Shown in pieces: positions 1-8,286 of a stretch of DNA of 13,689 nt (its first letter is position 1; every line of letters starts with the position of its first letter). A program made the translations under genes and the position numbers. The notes beneath the pieces are model-generated. The model searched no databases and was not told the origin of the DNA. It saw nothing but the letters and a program-made list of their open reading frames with translations. The DNA is from Akkermansiaceae bacterium (GTDB taxonomy: Bacteria > Verrucomicrobiota > Verrucomicrobiia > Verrucomicrobiales > Akkermansiaceae): positions 1 to 13,689 of the forward strand of contig JAQGPE010000319.1 of NCBI GenBank assembly GCA_028293225.1, read 5' to 3'.

Positions 1-2655
1 GTTCAGTTCTTTCTTGGTCCGCTCGGCTTCATCCAGCTTTTCCTTCAGCACGTCCAGCACCTGGTGCTGCAGGCGGTCCTCCCACTGGCGCTGGGCATCC
101 TCAGCCTCGGCGCGGTAACGCTCCAGCTCGTGCTCCTCCAGCTCCCTACGGCGCGCATCGTAGCGACCGTTGGCATCGTCGGCCGGATCGAAAAATTCCG
201 CCGTCTCTGGATGCTTCTCCGCCAGGGCGCGCCGCTCCACATCACGGAGGTCGCGGGCCTTCTGCGAATCGTGCTTCTGCGCCACCGCCACGGCGGTCGC
301 CGCCTCGATCCGCTGCGACCATTTCGGAAACTGCTGTCGCGCGGACTCGATCTGCTCATCGATCTCCGCTTCGCGCACGCTGTCCAGATGTTCGCGACTG
401 AGCCGGCGCACCTGCAAAGCGGTCTGCTCCTCTTCTTCCAGACCGGTGATCCCGTCGAGCTGTTCCCGTTCCTGCTGTTCGAACTTCGCCAGCGCGCCGT
501 TGAGGCGGCCGATGCGCTCGATCACGCCCTCAAAAGTCTTTTGCAGAACCCGCAGTTTCTCGACCGTCGCTTCACGCTCCGGCGTCGCCAGCAGGCGGAT
601 GGTTTCTTCCAGCGCCTGTGCTTCCTTCTTGAGCCGCGGCAAATCCCGCAGGCCAGCCGTGCCAGCGGGCGGATCGGCCACGTCGAGGTGCCACTCCTTG
701 CCCAGGTGCAGCCATTTCTTCCAGTCGTCACGGGACCGCCTGACGCGCTCCAATTCGTCGAGCACCTCTTCCAGCTCTTCCTGACGAAGCGAGCGCAGCC
801 GGCGCAGGCCTTCCTCGCCAATCGTGAATTCCTTCGACGGCAGCAGGTGCATCCGCAGCGGCGGATCCTTCAGCCAGCCATCCTTCGAAAGTCCGCGCTC
901 ATGCTTGTCGAGCTGCTTGACCTTATCGACCGCGGCCAGGTCTCCGTAGAGATGCCGCAGGTAGGCGCGGGCACCGCTATGCGGCGTCTCGAAAAAATCG
1001 GCCACAACCTCGCCCGTCGACTTTCCGGCTTGGTCCAGCTCTTCCAGATTCACCAGTGGCTCATCGATATGGCCAAGTCGCTGCGCATGATCCCAAGCCG
1101 AGGTGAAACTCTCCGCCAGCACCGCCTGCCGTTGCGAGCCCATCAGGGTCTCCAGCAGCGGCCACCACGACTCGGCCTCCGGCTTCACCTCGATCACCCG
1201 GCCCAGCGCCGCCGCCTTCTGGCCCCGGGAGCGCAGGGCATCCAGCAGCGGCGAAGGCGCCGTGCTGCCCTTGTTCGTCAGGTCATCCAGTTCGCGCTTC
1301 AGCCTCACTTCGCGCGCTTCGCATTCGCGCAGCTTCTCATCGAGCGGCCGCAGTTGCTCATGCCCCTCATTCACCAGCCCCTGGTAAATCCGCGTCATGC
1401 GCGAGGCCGCGTCGAGAGCCGGTGACTCGTCCGGCCCGTGCATCTGCTTGATCCAATCAGCGGCCTGGGCCGGCTCTTCCAGGCCGAGTTCGACGGCGTG
1501 CCGCAGCCACTGCTTCCAGTGCTGGGTCCGCTCCAAAAGAAACTGGTGCGCCGTTTTCGCGGCCTCGCGGAGAAGATCGATCTCCTTCTTCACCTCCTCA
1601 TGGCGCGCCCGGTTCTGCGCCAGATGCGCGATCTGCGAATCGTTGCCCGCCACCAGGCGCACCGCGGAAAGCTGCTGGTCGAGGTCGTTGCGCTCGGCCA
1701 CCGCCTCCTCCTGCTCGGCCCGCTGCTCCTCGTTCTGCTGCCGAAGCTGCGCCAGCCGCTCCCGACGGCCCGTCAGGTTCTCGCGCTTCTCCTCATGCAG
1801 CAGCGCGTCACGCAGATGCCCGAACAGCTGAGCTTCCTTCCGCGCCACCAGGTAACTGGAGTGCTGATCGCAAATCCGCACCAGCCGCTGGTGTTGGTCG
1901 TGCATCGTATCCAGGCGGTCTTTCGCCCTACGGTGCGCGTCGACACTGGCGCGCACGGCCTTCACATCCGGCAGGCCGGGTTCCAGCAGATAGTCGCGAA
2001 TGAATTTCTCGAAGCTTTCGACCGGCTGGAAAGCCATCGAACTCGGCAGCGTCTTGTTCATCTGCACCCGGTCAAAACCAAGATGCATGCGCGAGGCCAT
2101 TTCCTCCAGGTAGGTCGCCTGGCGGTCCCAGACATCGCCTTCCAGATCGCGGCGCACGTGCACGCGGAACTCCTCTTCGGACAGGAAGGACAACCCGTCG
2201 CGGAGCAATTCCGTCGCCAGGAAATCGCCTTTCTCCAGGCGTCCCGGCACCGTGAACCACAGCGTCCGCGGCTTGGCCGTCGGGCCCTCGTACTCGATCC
2301 GCGCCCCCCACGTCTCACGCCGCGGCTCGGTCTCGTCGGCCTGCAGCGGCCAGACAAATTCCAGCGCCGCCACGGTCACACCGCTCGGCCGCAGGAAACG
2401 CTCCTGGCCGTCCTTGCCGACCGTGTTGGTATCGCACAGGCAGTAGCCGCGCAGAGTGCGGCCGCTGCCGGCGCCCGCGGCCGCCTTGTTGAAGCGGCTC
2501 AGCGATTCGCCGAGCATGACGAACTGCAGCAGGTCGAGCAGGGCGCTCTTGCCGGAGCCGTTCGCCCCGGTGATGAGCGTCAGGCCGGAGACGTCGATGA
2601 ACTGCCGGTAGCCGTACCAGTTGACGGCGATGATGCGACTAAGGTGAACGCGCAT
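1..2655 (-). CDS. jetC: JetC, SMC-like ATPase of a Wadjet system (C-terminus cut by window edge)
   Basis: The reading frame is open from ATG at 2655 to the left edge: 885 codons with no stop. The protein begins with an ABC/SMC-type ATPase head: the Walker A GANGSGKS is at residues 30-37 and a Q-loop-like LLQF at 42-45. Long charged, Glu/Arg/Leu-rich coiled-coil stretches follow at about 265-450 and 640-885. They are separated by a more globular part (about 465-640, containing ESWWPLLETLMGS), placed like the hinge of MukB/JetC. The Walker B and signature motifs of the C-terminal head are not seen because the gene is truncated by the window. In the family, JetC is the MukB-like motor that extrudes plasmid DNA loops with JetA and JetB, and JetD then cuts the plasmid. 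The start lies 12 nt after the jetB stop with no Shine-Dalgarno. The alternative is a chromosomal MksB; finding JetD beyond the left edge would decide. Confidence 0.92.
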   Translation of the reverse strand, partial: MRVHLSRIIAVNWYGYRQFIDVSGLTLITGANGSGKSALLDLLQFVMLGESLSRFNKAAAGAGSGRTLRGYCLCDTNTVGKDGQERFLRPSGVTVAALEFVWPLQADETEPRRETWGARIEYEGPTAKPRTLWFTVPGRLEKGDFLATELLRDGLSFLSEEEFRVHVRRDLEGDVWDRQATYLEEMASRMHLGFDRVQMNKTLPSSMAFQPVESFEKFIRDYLLEPGLPDVKAVRASVDAHRRAKDRLDTMHDQHQRLVRICDQHSSYLVARKEAQLFGHLRDALLHEEKRENLTGRRERLAQLRQQNEEQRAEQEEAVAERNDLDQQLSAVRLVAGNDSQIAHLAQNRARHEEVKKEIDLLREAAKTAHQFLLERTQHWKQWLRHAVELGLEEPAQAADWIKQMHGPDESPALDAASRMTRIYQGLVNEGHEQLRPLDEKLRECEAREVRLKRELDDLTNKGSTAPSPLLDALRSRGQKAAALGRVIEVKPEAESWWPLLETLMGSQRQAVLAESFTSAWDHAQRLGHIDEPLVNLEELDQAGKSTGEVVADFFETPHSGARAYLRHLYGDLAAVDKVKQLDKHERGLSKDGWLKDPPLRMHLLPSKEFTIGEEGLRRLRSLRQEELEEVLDELERVRRSRDDWKKWLHLGKEWHLDVADPPAGTAGLRDLPRLKKEAQALEETIRLLATPEREATVEKLRVLQKTFEGVIERIGRLNGALAKFEQQEREQLDGITGLEEEEQTALQVRRLSREHLDSVREAEIDEQIESARQQFPKWSQRIEAATAVAVAQKHDSQKARDLRDVERRALAEKHPETAEFFDPADDANGRYDARRRELEEHELERYRAEAEDAQRQWEDRLQHQVLDVLKEKLDEAERTKKELN

Positions 2656-2667
2656 GTCAGAAAGGGA

Positions 2668-3297
2668 TCAGGGCTGGGCGGGGTTCGCCACGGGTTGATA
2701 GAGCTCGGTGCGAACGAGCCAGGATTCGATCGAATCAAAGGGAATGGTCCGCGCCAGGCTGGGCAGGATCTCGATCTGCATGTCCGACAGCGGCGAGCCC
2801 GGGTCCGGCTTCTGAGTGCGGATCAGGCGGTGCCTTTTCAAGCGGGCCAGCACCTGGTCGAGGTGCGTCTCGCCCGGCGGATCGATGTTTTCAAAGGTCG
2901 CCTTGAAGCGCTGCCACAGGTCATCGACGGTGATCACCACGGCCTGCGCCGCGTGGGTGCTGCGATGATCATCCCATGCCCGCCACAGCACCAGCAGCAG
3001 CAGCGTTTCGTCCTTGGTGAACTGGCCCAGCAGATGGCAGGACTCCGGCCGCGGCCGCGCCTGCAGCAGGCTGAAATCGTCATCCACGATCAGGTCCAGC
3101 CCCAGCGGCGCCAGGTAGTCGGACAGGTGCGATTGGTAGTGATCGCGCGCCAGCAGGAACAGATCGCGACCACTGCCCTCCGAGCCGAGCAAAGTGCCAC
3201 GGCCTAACAGGTCAGCCAGGATCTCGCGGATCGGAGCGCGATCGGAGTCGGGAACGTCCGCCCAGAAGCGCGGCCAGTTGGGATCAGCTTCACTCAT
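2668..3297 (-). CDS. jetB: JetB, MukE/kite-like subunit of Wadjet (DUF4194 type)
   Basis: This 209-aa protein sits between jetA and jetC. Its ATG overlaps the jetA stop as ATGA (4-bp overlap), and its stop is 12 nt before jetC. Such overlaps suggest translational coupling and fixed subunit ratios. It resembles the DUF4194 family. An N-terminal winged-helix region (about 20-110) contains LLGRGTLLG near 30-38, the DHYQSHLSDYLAPLGLDLIV segment at about 52-71, and TKDETLLLLVLWRAWDDH at about 94-111, the strongly hydrophobic helix usual in this family. A second winged-helix-like part follows at about 120-185 (DDLWQRFK, then LDQVLARLKRHRLIR). In the family, JetB is the MukE-like kite dimer that bridges JetA and the JetC heads. 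No catalytic residues are expected. The length fits the family. The identification rests on sequence character plus position between a JetA-like and an SMC-like gene. Confidence 0.9.
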   Translation of the reverse strand: MSEADPNWPRFWADVPDSDRAPIREILADLLGRGTLLGSEGSGRDLFLLARDHYQSHLSDYLAPLGLDLIVDDDFSLLQARPRPESCHLLGQFTKDETLLLLVLWRAWDDHRSTHAAQAVVITVDDLWQRFKATFENIDPPGETHLDQVLARLKRHRLIRTQKPDPGSPLSDMQIEILPSLARTIPFDSIESWLVRTELYQPVANPAQP

Positions 3298-4772
3298 GCG
3301 CGTCGGGAAATCGTAAATCGTTCCATCTTCCAGCCGGACTGCTCGTCATGCGGGATGGCCTCCGGGTTCATGCCGTCCTGGCGGCGCGGACCGTCGACCG
3401 TCCAGCGGATGGTCCGGCCGTCGGCGACCGTGGCGTGGTCGTAGGCGGCGGTCGCCAGCAGATCGAGCATGTCGTCGATCGTCGTCGCGGCGAAAGTCTC
3501 CGTGCTTGCCGAGCCGGACACCTCATCCATCAGCCGGGCCACCAGGCGCGCAGCCCGCTGCGGCGTCAGGGCCAGGCGCTGCCTTTCGCGCAGGGCCGCC
3601 AGGGTGTCAGCCTCATCGTGCTCGCGCGACTCGGTTTCGCCAAAGGTGAGATCCGCCGCGCCACGCAGACGCCGCGTGCGCGCCAGCGACTCGATCCCGT
3701 AGAAGCAGCGCATTTCCGGCACCAGCAGCGGGAAATCCGGTTCCGCGTCGCGCATTGAGCCGAGCTTCGCGCCTGCGTGCGCCGCATTGATCGCATCGCA
3801 ATAAGACTTGATGATCTCCGGCCGCCGCCCGCGCAGTTCGGTTTGGTAGGCGTAGCGCTGCTGCGAAAGCCGGTTGAAACCAGCCATGCGCGCGTCGATC
3901 GCATCGGCCACCAGCCGGATCGACGCCAGCCGCCGCTCCAGGTCCCGCAGCGCCTTTTCCGCCCGCAGATAGGACTCCTCCGATGACCAGCCGTAGTGCT
4001 CGGTAAAACCCTCCGCCAGCCGCTCCTTGATCAGCACCTGGTCGCGCAGATCCCCGACCTTCAGACGGGCCATCTGCAAGCGCGGCAGCAGCCCGTTGCG
4101 CCGCAGCGCATCGTAGCAGACCATGTGCTGGCCGGTGCCGAACTCGGCATACAGCAGCCGCAACGTCTCCGCCGGAGATTCACTGGCTCGCTGGCGTTGA
4201 TCGAAAATCGAAATCAGCTTCTCGACCCCGTGAAGCTGGATCACAGCGGTTTCCAGGCGGCCGTTCAGATCGGTGACCGTGGCGCGCAGCTCGTCCGGCG
4301 TCCGGTAGCGCGCATCCAGGATTTCCGGACGCTCCATCGTCTCGCAGACCCCGCGAACCGTATCGGCGAAAGTGGTCAGCTCGGCGATTTCATCCTCCGC
4401 CAGGTCCCGCAGCAGCTTCAGCAAAGGCCGCAGTCCCGGTGAAAACAGCGTATAGCGCTCGTGCAGGCCGAGTTGCTGGTCTTCCAGCCAGCCGGCATCG
4501 CAGAGCCGGTTGAAAAGCTGCCCGGCCCGCGCACGGGCATCGCGCAGGGAAGCGCCCTCATCCTCCGCCAGTGCGACCTCCGGATGGGACGCCAGCGTCT
4601 CCCGGATCAGCGCGGTGGCATCCAAATGAGTCACCCGTCCGGCATCGCCCGCCGCCTCGGCGATCCGGTCCGCACAGTCGATGTAGATCGCCGCCGATGG
4701 CCGTGACAACGGCCGGAAGAAATCCCGCGAGACGGACTGGAGCAGGCGGTGGCTGAGGGATTCCCGGATCAT
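3294..4772 (-). CDS. jetA: JetA, MukF-like kleisin subunit of Wadjet
   Basis: The protein has 492 aa from ATG 4772. The N-terminus carries the pattern of JetA proteins of the DUF5716 kind: RDFFRPLSRPSAAIYID at about 16-32, matching the family's xxFFxxLxxxxxxxYxD opening. A winged-helix-like segment follows (about 75-110, QLFNRLCDAGWLEDQQL then RYTLF). The centre is a long helical, coiled-coil-prone region (about 115-300), and the C-terminal domain ends before the ATGA overlap with jetB. In the family, JetA is the kleisin that closes the SMC ring and binds JetB. An upstream in-frame ATG at 4835 would add 21 residues rich in Arg and Pro that do not look like the family. It has a purine-rich stretch (GAAGCGGAG) just before it, so the start is not settled; I prefer 4772 by family fit. 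It lies 93 bp after the speD stop with no terminator between. DUF3375-type JetA fits less well, but I could not run a profile search. Confidence 0.88.
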   Translation of the reverse strand: MIRESLSHRLLQSVSRDFFRPLSRPSAAIYIDCADRIAEAAGDAGRVTHLDATALIRETLASHPEVALAEDEGASLRDARARAGQLFNRLCDAGWLEDQQLGLHERYTLFSPGLRPLLKLLRDLAEDEIAELTTFADTVRGVCETMERPEILDARYRTPDELRATVTDLNGRLETAVIQLHGVEKLISIFDQRQRASESPAETLRLLYAEFGTGQHMVCYDALRRNGLLPRLQMARLKVGDLRDQVLIKERLAEGFTEHYGWSSEESYLRAEKALRDLERRLASIRLVADAIDARMAGFNRLSQQRYAYQTELRGRRPEIIKSYCDAINAAHAGAKLGSMRDAEPDFPLLVPEMRCFYGIESLARTRRLRGAADLTFGETESREHDEADTLAALRERQRLALTPQRAARLVARLMDEVSGSASTETFAATTIDDMLDLLATAAYDHATVADGRTIRWTVDGPRRQDGMNPEAIPHDEQSGWKMERFTISRRA

Positions 4773-4865
4773 CTGGACGGTGGGGGGCGGAAGCCTAGCC
4801 GCCCGGACGCGCGTGCCAAGCCCTCTCGGCTCCATCTCCGCTTCTTTCCCCTTCCCTGTTGAAAA

Positions 4866-5210
4866 TCAGACCCTTCCCCGCTCGTGACGCTCCACCCGCC
4901 GGGGCTCGGACCCCAGCCATGCGCCGATTTTCCCGGCGATCAGCTCCTGATCCAGCCGCTGGGTGCAGGAGAAAATATCCAGCGCCGCGAACCGGTGCTC
5001 CGGCCAGGTGTGCAGCGCCACGTGGCTCTCCGCGATCACCACGATCGCACTCAGCCCGTGCGGGCTGAACTCGTGAAACACGTCGGTCACATAGGTCCCG
5101 CCCGCTTCCAGGATCGCCGCCAGCATCGCATCCCGCAGGCCATGCGTGTCCGCCAGCCGCGCGGCATCGCAGTCGTGAAAATCGATCAAGGTATGCCAGG
5201 CAAGGGTCAT
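4866..5210 (-). CDS. speD: S-adenosylmethionine decarboxylase, pyruvoyl-dependent, bacterial/archaeal type
   Basis: The 114-aa proenzyme makes decarboxylated SAM, the aminopropyl donor for spermidine synthesis. The family's core is intact. The self-cleavage site is E61-S62 in IAESHVALHTWPE; Ser62 would become the pyruvoyl cofactor. H67 (in HTWPE) and C82 (in LDIFSC) match the processing His and catalytic Cys positions of class 1B enzymes. The preceding VFHEFSPHGLSAIVVI segment is also typical. Length is slightly short of the usual 120-130 aa but nothing essential is missing. It starts 9 nt after the FAD oxidoreductase stop, so it is the last gene of the polyamine cassette. Its product should feed the membrane-fused aminopropyltransferase two genes upstream. 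The protein has no signal peptide and should act in the cytoplasm. The leader is TGACCCTTCTCC then ATG, without a Shine-Dalgarno. Confidence 0.95.
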   Translation of the reverse strand: MTLAWHTLIDFHDCDAARLADTHGLRDAMLAAILEAGGTYVTDVFHEFSPHGLSAIVVIAESHVALHTWPEHRFAALDIFSCTQRLDQELIAGKIGAWLGSEPRRVERHERGRV

Positions 5211-5219
5211 GGAGAAGGG

Positions 5220-6749
5220 TCAGGCAAGGATCGCTCGCGCCGCGACATGCCCCCAATGGCACGCCTCTTCGAAAATGGACAGCCCGCTCATATCGCTGTG
5301 CGCGAAATGAATCCGCCCCGCCGGCTCCCGCATCGCCGCCCGCGCCGCTCCATGAATCGCCCCCGGCAGCGGCACCGCCATCGCATGGCCCCACAGCCAC
5401 ACGTCCAGATGCTTCAGCTGTTTCCGGATCTCCGGATGCGGTCCGGAAATCTCAGCCAGAATCTCGCCACACCACGCCTCGTAAGACTTCCCCAACGCCT
5501 CCTTGCGCGCCTCGACCGGCGGCAGATGGTCCAGCGGCTGATACCAGGTCAGCACCGTCGGCCCTGGCACCGGCGACAGATTCTGATGCGTCGCCACCAC
5601 GTAGCCGAGCGATTTCCCGCTCTGCAGCACGTTGTCCCAGGTTTCGGAAATGGGCCCATCGATCGTCAGATTCGCCACCATCCACGGCGCATACTCCGGC
5701 GTCGCCACCTCCTCCATCCCCGGGATCAGCCGCTTGGCAATGAAGCGTGGCGTCGCGCAAACGATCGCCTCCGCCTGCCAGGCCTGCGCCTCGCCGGTCC
5801 GGGCATCGATCGCCTCGACCCGCCCCTCCGGAGTCATCCGCGTGACCAGTTTCCCGGTCGTCAGGTTCCCCTCCAGCCGCTGCCGCAGCAGCCCGACCAG
5901 GTGCCCGTTGCCCTCCGGCCAGGTCAGCACGTCGTGCGATTCCCGCGAGGCGAAATAATGGATCCCCGCCCACGCCGAGACCCGCTCGATCCCCGCGCCA
6001 TAGTCATCGCGGCAGCCGTAGTTCACATACCAGTGCAGGTCCGGATCGTGGTAGCCCTCGCGCTTCATCCACTCGACCATCGTCAGCCGGTCGAGCGCCG
6101 CGAACCGCTCATCCTTCGAACTCTCGTCCACCGGAATCGCAAACGCCCGCCGCCCGTCGCTGCCGCGCACCTTTTTAAAATCCTCCATCAGTGCCGCGAA
6201 GTGCTGCATCTCCGCCCGCGCCTCCGCACTCAGCCCGTAGTCCGGGATCAGGCCGTCCTGCCAGCTGCCGCGAATCCACAGCCGTTCATCCGGATCGTGG
6301 CACAGTTGCGTCTCGTCCCACTCGCCCGGCCTGCCGAGCCCGAACTCCTCCAGCAACGCGCAAACATCCATCATCTCCGGCGTCGGCACCGGCACATAGT
6401 GGGCGCCCCACGGATACGCCGAGACCTCGTTGCGGCCGCTCGACGCATTCCCACCTACCTCGGCCTCCAGCTCGATCACCCGCACCTTCCGTCCCGCCTG
6501 CTTCAGCCGGTGCGCCGCGATCAACCCCGACATCCCGCCGCCGACCACGATCACGTCCGCCTTGTCAGCCGCCACCGTCGCCGCCTCCCGCGCCTTCCAG
6601 AGCAAATGCCCAACGTTGTGCGAAGCTCCCACGATCCCGCCGCTCCAGGCCCCCTCTCCAACGATCGCATCCGTCCGCCGCCCGCACGCCGACAGCGCCA
6701 GCGAACCGGCCAGGAAAGTCCGCCGCGTGATGCGCATCCTCTCATTCAT
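5220..6749 (-). CDS. Tat-exported FAD-dependent amine-oxidase-like lipoprotein
   Basis: This 509-aa protein has an N-terminal twin-arginine signal (TRRTFLAG, residues 8-15) followed by a lipobox LSAC with Cys22. It is therefore probably exported folded, with bound FAD, and anchored as a lipoprotein outside the cytoplasmic membrane. The Rossmann motif VIVVGGGMSGL is at 66-76, the acidic E93 ends the second strand (VRVIELE), and GGNASSGRN follows. The overall pattern fits flavin amine oxidases and related NAD(P)-binding-like oxidoreductases. The substrate cannot be read from sequence. Given the flanking aminopropyltransferase and SAM decarboxylase, a polyamine or aminopropyl-modified compound is the natural guess. 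The ATG overlaps the end of the aminopropyltransferase gene by 8 bp; a second ATG at 6737 would remove four residues and still keep the RR motif. The function call beyond FAD oxidoreductase is inference. Confidence 0.88.
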   Translation of the reverse strand: MNERMRITRRTFLAGSLALSACGRRTDAIVGEGAWSGGIVGASHNVGHLLWKAREAATVAADKADVIVVGGGMSGLIAAHRLKQAGRKVRVIELEAEVGGNASSGRNEVSAYPWGAHYVPVPTPEMMDVCALLEEFGLGRPGEWDETQLCHDPDERLWIRGSWQDGLIPDYGLSAEARAEMQHFAALMEDFKKVRGSDGRRAFAIPVDESSKDERFAALDRLTMVEWMKREGYHDPDLHWYVNYGCRDDYGAGIERVSAWAGIHYFASRESHDVLTWPEGNGHLVGLLRQRLEGNLTTGKLVTRMTPEGRVEAIDARTGEAQAWQAEAIVCATPRFIAKRLIPGMEEVATPEYAPWMVANLTIDGPISETWDNVLQSGKSLGYVVATHQNLSPVPGPTVLTWYQPLDHLPPVEARKEALGKSYEAWCGEILAEISGPHPEIRKQLKHLDVWLWGHAMAVPLPGAIHGAARAAMREPAGRIHFAHSDMSGLSIFEEACHWGHVAARAILA

Positions 6750-8271
6750 AGCGGCCCCACTCCTCTTCGAAAAATCTCACCAGCGCCTGGTTGTTCAGAC
6801 GGTTCACCGCCGCCGGCACCCGCGACATGTCCGGCGGTAACTGAAACGCCTCGCGCTCCGCCACCAGATCCAGATAGCGCAGCCCCTGCGGCAGCGCTTG
6901 CAGCTCATGCTCCTCCGGCGTCCGCGGTCCCAGGGTCGCCATCACAAACCCCCATTCGCCAAAGGACGGCACATAGACGTGATATGGCGAGGTCCGGTAA
7001 CCGCACGCCTCCAGCGTCTCGTTCACGCACCAAAAGGACTTCCGCGCCGCCAGCGGGGAGGTGCACTGGATCGTCACCATCGCGTCCGGTTTCAGCACTC
7101 CCTTCAGCTTCTGATAGAAGGCTGTCGTAAACAGCTTCCCCAGCGAGAAATTCGACGGATCCGGAAAATCGATGATCACCACATCGTAGCGCTTGGCCTC
7201 CTTGCCCGCCGTAGTCAGCCACAGAAAGGCATCCTCATTCTGATAGTGCAGCTTCGGCGACAGCAGCGAGTTCAGGTTCAGCGCCGTCAGCATCGGGTTC
7301 GTCGTGAAGAGCTGCGTCATCGCCGGATCCAGATCCACCAGCGTCACATGCTCCACGTCCGGATATTTCAGCACCTCCCGCGCCGCCAGCCCGTCACCCC
7401 CGCCCAGGATCAGCACTTCCTTCGGCGACTCCGAACGGCTCATCGCCGGATGCACCAGCCCCTCATGATACCGGTATTCATCCCGCGAACTGAACTGTAG
7501 GTTCCCATTCAGATACAGCCGCAGATCGTCGCGATGCCGCGTCAGGACCATCCGCTGATACGGGCTGCTGTGCGCATAAATGATCGCCTCATTGTAAGCC
7601 GAGCGCTCCGCCCAGGTCTGCCACTTTTCCGCCTCCACAAAGCCCACCCCGAGCAGCACCATCGAGCCGATCCCGCCTGCCCACAGATATCGCGTCCGCG
7701 CAATCTGATCGCGCAGGTAGTGCAGCGCCAGCAGCCCAACCCCGGCATTCAGCAGCCCGAACAAAAACGACGACCGCACCAGCCCCAGCTTCGGCACCAG
7801 CACCAGCGGAAACAGCAGCGAGGCCGCCAGCGCGCCGATGTAGTCCAGCGACAGCACCCGCGAAATGAGATCCTCGAACTTCAACTGATCCTTCAGCAGC
7901 CGCAGCAACAGCGGAATCTCCAGCCCCACCAGCGTCCCGATCAGGAACACCAGCCCATATAGCAGGATGCGGAAGGAGGCCACCTGGTCGAACAGCGCGA
8001 ACAGCAGCAGCGCGGAAAACCCTCCCGCCAGCCCGATCAGAAACTCGACCCGGATGAAGGTCTGCAGCACCTGCACCTTCACAAACTTCGACAGCCACGA
8101 GCCCACGCCCATGGCAAAGAGATACACTCCGATGACCGTCGAGAACTGCGTGACCGAGTCCCCCAGCAGATATGACGCGAGCGTTCCCGCGATCAGTTCA
8201 TAGATCAGCCCGCAGGTCGCGATCGTGAATACCGACGCCAGCAGCAGCAGGCGGATGCCTCGTGATTCCAT
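6742..8271 (-). CDS. speE: membrane-fused spermidine-synthase-like aminopropyltransferase
   Basis: The first ~215 of 509 residues form about seven hydrophobic helices (near 7-27, 39-60, 72-95, 98-122, 142-160, 164-185, 195-212). The rest is a spermidine synthase domain. It shows the polyamine-site signature QFSSRDEYRYHE (259-270), the SAM-fold loop LGGGDG (289-294), acidic VDLDP (312-316), the NEDAF stretch (345-349) and DFPDP (368-372), where D368 takes the place of the catalytic Asp of DSSDP in classical enzymes. It should transfer aminopropyl from decarboxylated SAM to an amine acceptor. The acceptor could be putrescine, another polyamine or something in the membrane. Soluble SpeE is about 290 aa, so the membrane half is an addition shared by a subgroup of such enzymes. 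The start is 15 nt after the DUF350 stop; the 3' end overlaps the FAD oxidoreductase start. Symbol given for the catalytic domain only. Confidence 0.93.
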   Translation of the reverse strand: MESRGIRLLLLASVFTIATCGLIYELIAGTLASYLLGDSVTQFSTVIGVYLFAMGVGSWLSKFVKVQVLQTFIRVEFLIGLAGGFSALLLFALFDQVASFRILLYGLVFLIGTLVGLEIPLLLRLLKDQLKFEDLISRVLSLDYIGALAASLLFPLVLVPKLGLVRSSFLFGLLNAGVGLLALHYLRDQIARTRYLWAGGIGSMVLLGVGFVEAEKWQTWAERSAYNEAIIYAHSSPYQRMVLTRHRDDLRLYLNGNLQFSSRDEYRYHEGLVHPAMSRSESPKEVLILGGGDGLAAREVLKYPDVEHVTLVDLDPAMTQLFTTNPMLTALNLNSLLSPKLHYQNEDAFLWLTTAGKEAKRYDVVIIDFPDPSNFSLGKLFTTAFYQKLKGVLKPDAMVTIQCTSPLAARKSFWCVNETLEACGYRTSPYHVYVPSFGEWGFVMATLGPRTPEEHELQALPQGLRYLDLVAEREAFQLPPDMSRVPAAVNRLNNQALVRFFEEEWGRYE

Positions 8272-8286
8272 GAAAAATCGCGCCGC

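Noticed and set aside
64..3207. Two long plus-strand open frames (64-1425 and 1438-3207) opposite jetC and jetB
   Set aside because: They are Arg/Leu/Gln-rich shadow frames made by GC-rich codon use on the minus strand. The minus-strand reading has a Walker A motif, coiled coils and an operon context.
4792..4819. Possible minus-strand promoter for jetA: TTGGCA, 16 bp, TAGGCT
   Set aside because: The -10 hexamer matches only 3 of 6 and the spacer is short; in a GC-rich gap this is weak, so I do not annotate it, though it would put the start close to jetA.
4773..4835. Longer JetA with start at ATG 4835
   Set aside because: The extra 21 residues are Arg/Pro-rich and fall before the family's N-terminal pattern; the purine-rich leader keeps it possible but not preferred.
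4884..7130. 748-aa plus-strand open frame
   Set aside because: It spans three genes with clear family motifs on the other strand and is His/Arg/Pro-rich without recognisable domains.
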